From Vitellaria paradoxa (Eukaryota; Streptophyta; Magnoliopsida; Ericales; Sapotaceae), in contig CM034239.1 of assembly GCA_019916065.1 (NCBI GenBank), positions 44,098,663 to 44,162,662 on the forward strand: DNA of 64,000 nucleotides, in the 5' to 3' direction. The notes under the pieces are model-generated. The model did no database searches. It was not told where the DNA came from and saw nothing but the letters and a program-made list of their open reading frames with translations. The position numbers and the translations under genes are program-made. Below are positions 59,601 through 64,000 of this stretch, one piece after another. Position 1 is the stretch's first letter. Each line of letters starts with the position of its first letter.

Positions 59601-62600
59601 TGGCTCTGATACCAAATTTGTTGGGAAATAGAAATAAAAGTAGAATTACTGAGATTTTTAAGTGAGAGAGTGCTGCTGCACTTCTTGAAGAGAAGAATTA
59701 GATTTCCCTTGTATTTTGAAAGGTGCTAGACACAGCTTTATATAGAAGCTGTATATAGGAAATTACATAGAGAATTTCACATTCTAGGGACTTAGCAAAA
59801 CATTAAATAAGCCTAGAAAAACAGCAGAGAATTAAATGGATGACAACCGACTCCTTAGAATTAAACAATGACTTTTGACTCACGGTTTTCCTCACACTGA
59901 TCAGGCAAAGGATTTAATTTCAAATCACAATGCCAACTCAATAGGTAATTGCATGTGTTTGGTCCATTAAAAAAGGTTAATTTAGGGCGTGTTGAGAGAA
60001 AATAAGTCTAACATAGATAATAAAAAGCCCATTTCTAACAGCTTTACCTTTTAGATGAGATGGCGACTAATTGTTTAACACATCCTACAAACTCAAGCAA
60101 GTGGGCTTCATTAGTTTTCCATTCCAACTAATAACAATTATTCCCTTCATCCTAGCTATACCAAGACAAAGGAATGTCATGCAAGGTAGGCAACTGCTGC
60201 AAACTAATACTGCAACATACATTAACATAATTTAATGGTTTATGAGAGACCTTAGATCAAAATGTTGAATTACCTTAGCAAATAAACTAAAGGGGGGAAA
60301 AAAAAAGACAACAAAGGAAAATTTAAAAACAAACATGAAATAAGAGGAAAAGCCAACATTGGATATTAAATCACAGTGATGATTATGAGACCACCAAAGC
60401 TTGAGCCTCATAAGAGAGAAAATCTCAGACAGAAGATATTCCACATTTGAGTTTATCATCTACACATACATACTGAGAACCTATGATGAATTTCCAAGAA
60501 TTAGGGATGGGTTTAATGCACCTGCATATGTCACGCAGTATTTTTAGTCTCCTCCGCCAGCTGAGTTTCTTTTTCTGTCCACTTAAATGGACTAAATAGT
60601 ACAAGGATCCCATCTCCATATATTCAGTGACCATTGACAAGTGCGGGGGCATTGTGCAGGCACCAAGAAATAAGATAACTGCAAAAGAAAAACATCATTT
60701 CATTCACCAACATTAACATAAAAATAGCAATGATAACTTTTTTTATCCACACCAAGTTCCACTTTTTATCTTTTTTCATTTTCATTTTATATGTCCATAA
60801 GCATTAAACAAAAGGAACATAAAGTTCTCGTCAGAACATTTCATTTCGCATGAATTTGCATTAAATTCATATTTATTACATTATCATGTTTTTTAATGCA
60901 CATTCCCATAAAAGATTCTCTATGATTTTCAATCACTGGGAAAATATTTAAAAGGAAAATGTCACATAAGAAAGAAATAGTATCACCAGAAGCAGGTGAA
61001 GAAGAGTACCATTTGGGTGTCGAAGGCGGCTGGATAGAAAAACAAAAGTAGAGAAAGTAAAAAGGGTAAATTAGAAAGATATCAAAATATTTGCATTAAA
61101 TATACCAAAAAAAAAAAATCAGTCAAGGAGCATATTAATTAGTCTGTCTAAAAAAATATACCTGAGAATTGATATTTCATTACAGAAATCCTCCATATTT
61201 TCAGCAGTCAGATCTTGCTCCAAGAAAACCTTGATGGCAACATCTGTTCCATTCCAAATGCCACGAAAAACTTCTCCAAAGAACCCTGGCGATGATAAAG
61301 GAACAAATAAAATATAAACTAAACTGAATGACTCCCAGGGAAATATAAGCTCTCGTCCACTTATCTAAACACTTAATACATAAGTAGCAGTCACTGACAA
61401 CATGGTCAACATATTATTACATATTTCCATGTGGCATAAAATGCCATTACAAGAATAAATTTCAACGGATTGACTAAATACACAAGAAGCATGGACAATT
61501 CTTAGGTGTCGTATCACATCAGCACTCTCAAAACATTCCACAAACACTTCGTACACCATAGATCGACCTTTTGAAATTAGGCATTTTCACATAATTTCAG
61601 TCCACATAATCTTAAGTCTACCTTTTATCCTCTTTAGCCCTTGTATTTAGATCAACTCACTCTTTCATAATAGTGCATCCATAGATCCACATTGGACATG
61701 ACCAAACCATCTTAAACGACATTAAGATGGGACCATGCCAATACACCTTGTTGAGAAAAAACAAGTCATATAAATTATAAAGTTGCCTTCTCCCTAACAA
61801 ATTAAGCCACTAGATGAGATAATGACTAACAATCTAACATAGTAGCAGACAAAGGTCTTGAGTTTAAATCTTATCGCCACCCAAAAAATCAATAGTTACA
61901 CGTGTTTAGCCTATTTAAAAAAGTAAGTTCAACCACATATGAAAGGGCATCCTAAAATAAAACAAGTCAATCTAAATGAAAAAGTTGCCCCTGGCGAGAC
62001 AATGGCTAACAATACAACACACCTAAAAATATTTCCAGAATCAAAAGTTCTACATGGAATTATGAAGGGTAATGCTTACCAATCCCAACACGAGTTCCGA
62101 CTGTGAGTTCTCTGTAATCAATATTCCATTCTTGAAATGGTAATAGAGGCTGATTTTGGAACATGGGCAACTCCAGTACTTTGTTCCAAGTTGCCACTGT
62201 TTCATCACTTCCCTTGTAGTCTGAAGACCTGCCTCTATCAGTAGTCTGACTCCTAAATTCATGCGGGGATGAAGGCAGTGATATTGCCTTTTGAGGACCC
62301 ATTTGCTCCCTGGAATGAACATATAGAGCAGATCTTCCACGTGATATATCAACATGATCACGATGGTCAAAATCCGATACCTGATTTATTGCACCAGGTT
62401 ATAAAGAAGCCCAAACAAAACAAAAGAAAAAAGAATAGGAGAATATACAACCAATAAAATCCCAAGCGGAAAAATATAGCTCAAATTTGCATTATCCAAA
62501 AAAACATAGCTACAGAACTGGCCACCTCCCTCCCCCCCCCCCCAAAAAAAAACCCTTATCACAGCAGCATTAATCATGAAGATCCACAGGTACCCCTTGG

Positions 62601-63030
62601 CAATGGCATGACTTGCCCCAAGAAAAGAAAAATGAAATAGGAAATAGGAAGATAACAAGTTCACAAAAAAATGCATAGAAAGATAAACATCATAGGCTTA
62701 AGAAACTAATGTAAGGAATCACTGTTTTCTCATGATGACATGCTCCAGTGCAAAGTACAAATCTCAAGCGAAAGATGATGTAAAGCAGTAACACAACCCT
62801 CAGTCATTAGAACAAAGGTACACGCATTTTTTGATGATTTGAACCAATATTAACACGGTCAGTCAGCCAATACTAAAGCAGTCCTGATTCATAAAACTAA
62901 AGGTACACACATTTTTTGATGATCTGAACCAATACTTCCATCATTCATAGAGTTGTTAAGCGACCTATCATCCTCCCGTTCTTTCTGAAGACGATTCTGC
63001 TTCAATGTTTCATTCATTGCTCGAACAGCC
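40930..63030 (-). CDS. Raf-like MAPKKK (EDR1/CTR1-type), 5' end outside window
   Basis: Eight phase-consistent exons on the minus strand: 63030-62907, 62380-62080, 61285-61162, 61029-61010 (20 nt), 60678-60522, 41617-41329, 41182-41110 and 41012-40930. The joined product has a Ser-rich linker, then a complete kinase domain: glycine loop GIGFFGEVF, VAIK lysine, hinge TEYMEMGSL, catalytic [23 protein letters not shown] and [12 protein letters not shown], ending LLDCEYSLC and a [11 protein letters not shown] with GTPEWMAPE is typical of plant Raf-like kinases, serine/threonine kinases of stress and hormone signalling. All catalytic residues are present. Upstream exons, including any EDR1 regulatory domain, lie past 64000. 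The intron 60521-41618 is 18,904 bp long and filled with retrotransposons. From memory, Arabidopsis has a MAPKKK-related gene two loci from MAX2, suggesting conserved synteny. Confidence 0.88.
42533..43321 (+). repeat. Gypsy 5' LTR
   Basis: 789 bp, TG...CA ends. Contains TATAAAAAAC near 43161. The open frames inside (42524-42931 and its antisense) recur in both LTRs and are not genes. Confidence 0.92.
43324..43336 (+). other. Gypsy primer-binding site
   Basis: TGGTATCAGAGCC, complementary to the 3' end of plant initiator-Met tRNA, 2 bp after the 5' LTR. Confidence 0.9.
43522..44390 (+). pseudogene. Gypsy gag, broken
   Basis: The first frame (43522-43956) carries the retrotransposon gag capsid motif around [17 protein letters not shown] and a following VWFQDL segment. 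It is broken by a frameshift and stop near 43956 and resumes at 43966 and 44138. The zinc knuckle survives as GLCFNCDE only, with a frameshift before the remaining ligands. Confidence 0.85.
44457..44981 (+). pseudogene. Gypsy aspartic protease region, broken
   Basis: Contains the retropepsin motif [10 protein letters not shown] (about 44560-44592). An in-frame TAG at 44778-44780 interrupts the CDLV...[10 protein letters not shown] segment, which otherwise continues to about 44981. Confidence 0.85.
44956..46400 (+). pseudogene. Gypsy reverse transcriptase and RNase H, broken
   Basis: The RT begins near 45144 after the connecting segment [13 protein letters not shown]. The catalytic loop reads FFDDILVYS around 45589-45615, in a different frame from its neighbours. 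RNase H follows after [19 protein letters not shown] sequence near 45815, with several stops and frameshifts. No long frame survives. Confidence 0.8.
46560..47890 (+). pseudogene. Gypsy integrase with chromodomain-like C terminus, broken
   Basis: Remnants of the zinc-binding HHCC region near 46620-46745 are followed by the core with [12 protein letters not shown] and [10 protein letters not shown] (46990-47110). The tail has HPVFHVSQL (about 47596) and a [16 protein letters not shown] segment (about 47765-47812), which resembles a chromodomain. The final frame passes into the 3' LTR without a stop. Confidence 0.8.
47886..48671 (+). repeat. Gypsy 3' LTR
   Basis: 786 bp, direct copy of 42533-43321 with about 2.2% substitutions. 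No obvious long purine tract precedes it. Confidence 0.92.
48677..50011. other. Residual host intron between the LTR elements
   Basis: No coding frame recognised; ordinary intron-like sequence with poly-A runs near 49868-49885 and 50091-50105. Confidence 0.5.
50012..50118. mobile_element. Probable left part of a TRIM split by the copia insertion
   Basis: TTGATAGAATAAATCTAG...AATAAAATTGCCC resembles the LTR at 59990-60080 (TTGAGAGAAAATAAGTCT...AATAAAAAGCCC). The sequence to 50118 would be its start of internal region. The copia element then interrupts it. Confidence 0.3.
50119..50395 (-). repeat. Outer copia 3' LTR
   Basis: 277 bp. On the minus strand it follows a purine-rich tract (GTTTTAGAGGGGAATT, complement of 50396-50411). 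Confidence 0.93.
50391..51284 (-). pseudogene. Outer copia reverse transcriptase C terminus and RNase H
   Basis: 297 codons. Contains [11 protein letters not shown], the connecting [20 protein letters not shown], the RNase H motifs [20 protein letters not shown] and [13 protein letters not shown] and the final [11 protein letters not shown], so this part is intact. It is separated from the upstream RT by a frameshift near 51290. Confidence 0.9.
51305..51877 (-). pseudogene. Outer copia reverse transcriptase, N-terminal part
   Basis: 190 codons with [47 protein letters not shown] and the catalytic YVDD, the canonical copia RT signature. It ends shortly after [10 protein letters not shown] at a frameshift. 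Confidence 0.92.
51901..52934 (-). pseudogene. Outer copia integrase
   Basis: Two overlapping frames (52919-52275 and 52320-51901) joined by a frameshift. The first has the DDE core: [34 protein letters not shown] and [16 protein letters not shown]. The second carries the C-terminal linker. The N-terminal zinc-binding part lies on the far side of the nested element (about 58008-58230). Confidence 0.9.
52940..53191 (+). repeat. Nested copia 5' LTR
   Basis: 252 bp, TGTTGGAAAATAGG to ATTTTTA. It holds a 16-bp second copy of ATTCATGTATCC(A/G)TAG that the 3' LTR lacks. Confidence 0.93.
53192..53203 (+). other. Nested copia primer-binding site
   Basis: TGGTATCAGAGC directly abuts the 5' LTR; initiator-Met tRNA type. 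Confidence 0.92.
53291..54280 (+). pseudogene. Nested copia gag, broken
   Basis: Starts at 53291 ([15 protein letters not shown]) with [17 protein letters not shown] frameshift near 53475 moves the reading to 53550-53858, then 53791-54015, then 53978 onward. The zinc knuckle [14 protein letters not shown] lies at about 54101-54142, with all four ligands. Confidence 0.9.
54281..54995 (+). pseudogene. Nested copia protease and pre-integrase region
   Basis: Continues the gag frame (53978-55000). The protease motif is [18 protein letters not shown] (about 54376-54429), followed by [17 protein letters not shown] and the pre-integrase [13 protein letters not shown] frameshift near CESCFCPK precedes the integrase start SDVWGPSK. 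Confidence 0.9.
54996..55080 (+). mobile_element. SINE-like insert in the nested copia integrase
   Basis: Between VTT and SGKKWFVTF of the integrase lies about 85 extra bases, including AACCAAACCAAACCAAGC and CCCACTAGGTGGGGTCGGCT followed by ATATGGAT. I recognise this as the conserved body of Au-type plant SINEs. No clear target duplication, so the borders are approximate. Confidence 0.55.
55081..55991 (+). pseudogene. Nested copia integrase
   Basis: Core motifs [17 protein letters not shown] and [17 protein letters not shown], then [18 protein letters not shown] and [17 protein letters not shown]. The frame 55149-55991 is long; the expected Glu-Arg in the QQNGIAERKN consensus is Lys here, at the catalytic glutamate position. 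Upstream it is cut by the SINE-like insert. Confidence 0.88.
56003..57223 (+). pseudogene. Nested copia reverse transcriptase, broken
   Basis: First frame to 56650 with [20 protein letters not shown] and [23 protein letters not shown] (56648-56650) falls just before [14 protein letters not shown]. The next frame (56756-57223) has the catalytic YVDD (56804-56815) and [11 protein letters not shown], and ends at a TGA (57221-57223). Confidence 0.9.
57227..57759 (+). pseudogene. Nested copia RNase H
   Basis: Motifs [20 protein letters not shown] and [25 protein letters not shown] frameshift and stop near 57488 divide it; the last frame ends at 57759, just before the purine tract. Confidence 0.9.
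57757..57766 (+). other. Nested copia polypurine tract
   Basis: TGAGGGGGAG directly before the 3' LTR, the usual plus-strand primer position. Confidence 0.85.
57767..58002 (+). repeat. Nested copia 3' LTR
   Basis: 236 bp, direct copy of 52940-53191 minus one 16-bp repeat unit. Confidence 0.93.
58008..58584 (-). pseudogene. Outer copia protease and pre-integrase region
   Basis: The protease motif [12 protein letters not shown] is followed by [12 protein letters not shown] and [15 protein letters not shown], typical of copia. The frame stops at 58231 and the pre-integrase zinc region is broken between there and the nested element. Confidence 0.9.
58585..59601 (-). pseudogene. Outer copia gag
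   Basis: The gag frame starts at 59601 ([13 protein letters not shown]) with a UBN2-type capsid region ([16 protein letters not shown] through [20 protein letters not shown]) to 58837. After a frameshift, two CCHC zinc knuckles, [14 protein letters not shown] and [14 protein letters not shown] (about 58735-58650), are read in the frame that runs on into the protease. Confidence 0.9.
59602..59618 (-). other. Outer copia primer-binding site
   Basis: The complement of 59602-59614 reads TGGTATCAGAGCC, the initiator-Met tRNA match, 4 bp inside the 5' LTR. Confidence 0.9.
59619..59896 (-). repeat. Outer copia 5' LTR
   Basis: 278 bp, direct copy of 50119-50395. Carries TATATAGAAGCTGTATATAGG near 59741, which may include the promoter. 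Confidence 0.93.
59902..60080. mobile_element. Right part of a TRIM-like element split by copia
   Basis: 59902-59989 matches the internal region seen at 61841-61945 (GCAAAGG..TTTCAAATC, GTGTTTGG.CCATTAAAAAA). 59990-60080 is an LTR-like segment TGTTGAGAGAAAATAAGTC...TAACA, related to 61749-61836. Confidence 0.4.
60522..63030 (-). CDS. Raf-like kinase, upstream exon group (linker to hinge)
   Basis: Five exons: 63030-62907 (41 codons, charged linker [12 protein letters not shown]), 62380-62080 (100 codons, Ser-rich linker and start of the kinase domain [17 protein letters not shown]), 61285-61162 (ATP-binding VAIK), a 20-nt microexon 61029-61010 (RLRHPN) and 60678-60522 (VILFLGACT to LKILRDICR). 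The split codons close exactly: G/GG, AG/C, G/TT and AG/G. The donor at 62906 is chosen because it alone keeps phase 0; others lie 2 and 4 bp away. Confidence 0.85.
61749..62022. mobile_element. TRIM-like miniature LTR element, degenerate
   Basis: Two related segments (61749-61836, starting TGTTGAGAAAAAACAAGTC, and about 61946-62022) flank an internal region with CAAAGGTCTTGAGTTTAAATC. In intact plant TRIMs the initiator-Met primer site stands just before this motif; here it is decayed to AGTAGCAGA. Non-coding, in an intron of the kinase gene between 62079 and 61286. Confidence 0.4.
62812..62937. repeat. Duplicated segment at an exon edge
   Basis: 62812-62853 and 62894-62937 are similar (AAGGTACAC(G/A)CATTTTTTGATGAT, then TGAACCAATA). 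The second copy covers the donor end of the kinase exon 63030-62907, so the first is a downstream, non-coding echo of that exon edge. Confidence 0.7.
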
Positions 63031-64000
63031 CTGCAGTGCTCCATTGAGCACAAGAAAGCACAATAAGTAGTAGTATCATTTATATCAACAACATGAACAT
63101 GCTTGAAAGAATAAAAAAATTAAGGTATTAATTAGGAATAAAAATACATAAAATTATTTTTTAACTGCATATCATAATAAGATTATCACTGTAACTTCAA
63201 CCAAGATACAAGAGTAATAAATAATGAACATGAAGAAATGATAACAAAACATAAACAAATGCAGAAATGCAACAAATTAAGGACAAACCATGAAGAAGGA
63301 AAAGTCTAAGCAAAACCATAACCAATTGCTGATGGCAAAAGATCATTTAGACAAAATTAGTTCAAATAACCATATATATATATTCTCAGAATCTCTTTGC
63401 TTTCTATTTTAAATTCAAATATTCTATTTTTTTTTTTTTCAAATCTTTAAAGTCTTTCTTTATTGATTATCTTTTTCCATTTCTATATCACCACCACTCC
63501 CACAAGTCGAAAACAATGAAAAGAACTCATGAAAGATCAACCCATTACCAACTCCCCATCCTAGGATGGGGGTTTAGATAATCTTGCTTGCATCTTCTCT
63601 TTTTCAACTTTTTAACTTTTTTTGTTTTTTTGGTAATTTCAACTTTTTAACTTGTTCAAGGACTCCATGCTTTGTTTTCTGTTCAGTCTTCCGGTGTTCT
63701 GAATATACAATACCATCTGCCTACAAAACTTTTTATCCCATGGCACAATCACCACCATTCCACTTACGGTTTTATAGTGACAATGTAGGTGCAACCACAA
63801 TTGTACGCTTGGCCTTTTCACTTGTTAATGGCACATGCGCACACTGCTTCTCATCTTTCACATGAATCCGGATAATTTAGTCATTTGCCCAAAACTGACG
63901 AACTTAGCCTTTGTTTCATATTTGTCCTTTATGGCTTTTCCTTGTTTAGGATACTTCATATTTGTCCTTTAGCCTTGGACTTTGTCTCAACAATGAAGAG
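63031..64000. other. Kinase gene intron continuing past the window edge
   Basis: No further exon is recognised. The exon starting at 63030 enters in phase 1, so at least one upstream exon must exist beyond 64000 or be hidden here. Frames at 63584-63865 are not convincing. Confidence 0.5.

Larger units (their letters stand above)
50119..59896 (-). mobile_element. Outer Ty1/copia LTR retrotransposon, interrupted by another
   Basis: Minus-strand element with LTRs of 277 and 278 bp (TGTTGGG...CCTCACA) and a perfect 5-bp target duplication CTGAT (50114-50118 and 59897-59901). Domain order on the minus strand is gag, protease, integrase, reverse transcriptase, RNase H, the copia order. Total span is 9,778 bp, of which 5,063 bp plus a 5-bp duplication belong to the nested copia, leaving about 4.7 kb, the usual copia size. 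LTRs differ by about 9 substitutions and 1 indel (about 3.2%). It is transcribed in the same direction as the host kinase gene. Confidence 0.94.
41618..60521 (-). other. 18.9-kb intron within the kinase domain
   Basis: GT donor at 60521-60520 and AG acceptor at 41619-41618, joining DICR to GLMCIHR through a split AG/G codon. Contents are a gypsy element (42533-48671), a copia element with a nested second copia (50119-59896) and small-repeat relics. Removing the two outer elements and one target-duplication copy each leaves about 2,977 bp of host intron. The remaining parts (41618-42527, 48677-50113 and 59902-60521) hold no gene. Confidence 0.85.

Overview
The window reads as nuclear DNA of a flowering plant, almost certainly a eudicot: very AT-rich intergenic sequence, introns with GT/AG borders, many small DNA-transposon relics, and Ty1/copia and Ty3/gypsy LTR retrotransposons primed by initiator-Met tRNA. 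The species cannot be named from the sequence. No bacterial-type operon, CRISPR array, rRNA gene or convincing tRNA gene was seen.

Layout. 1-20.4 kb is gene-poor: a hAT-like element with a perfect 8-bp target duplication (531-1083), a CACTA-like element with a degenerate tandem array inside (about 7.7-11.1 kb), a SINE, a 5'-truncated LINE, a probable solo LTR, and two weak minus-strand exon candidates (13.2 and 16.9 kb). At 20.5-21.4 kb, minus strand, lies a SIP1-type trihelix transcription factor, with an inverted-repeat element about 200 bp upstream of its start codon. 22.5-38.1 kb is again gene-poor: a palindromic MITE, two Tourist-like MITEs, a second copy of a hAT-like family, and a set of diverged duplicated blocks (28-34 kb).

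38.46-40.61 kb, plus strand, is an intact single-exon MAX2/ORE9/D3-type F-box/LRR gene, the F-box subunit for strigolactone and karrikin signalling. Tail to tail with it, 318 bp between stop codons, is a Raf-like MAPKKK gene on the minus strand. Eight of its exons can be placed with phase-consistent splice sites from 63030 down to 40930; its 5' end lies beyond the right edge. One intron inside its kinase domain (60521-41618) is 18.9 kb long because retrotransposons have landed in it: a 6.1-kb gypsy element with a chromodomain-like end (42533-48671) and a 9.8-kb copia element (50119-59896) that carries a second, opposite-strand copia element (52940-58002), which itself holds a SINE-like insert. 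All three LTR elements have perfect 5-bp target duplications, and by my hand count their LTR pairs differ by about 2.2%, 3.2% and 1.7%, which fits the nesting order. All three have broken coding regions. Removing the two outer elements leaves an intron of about 3 kb.

I found no undescribed defence or metabolic system. The most notable structure is the kinase gene whose catalytic domain is split by a nested transposon cluster, beside MAX2.
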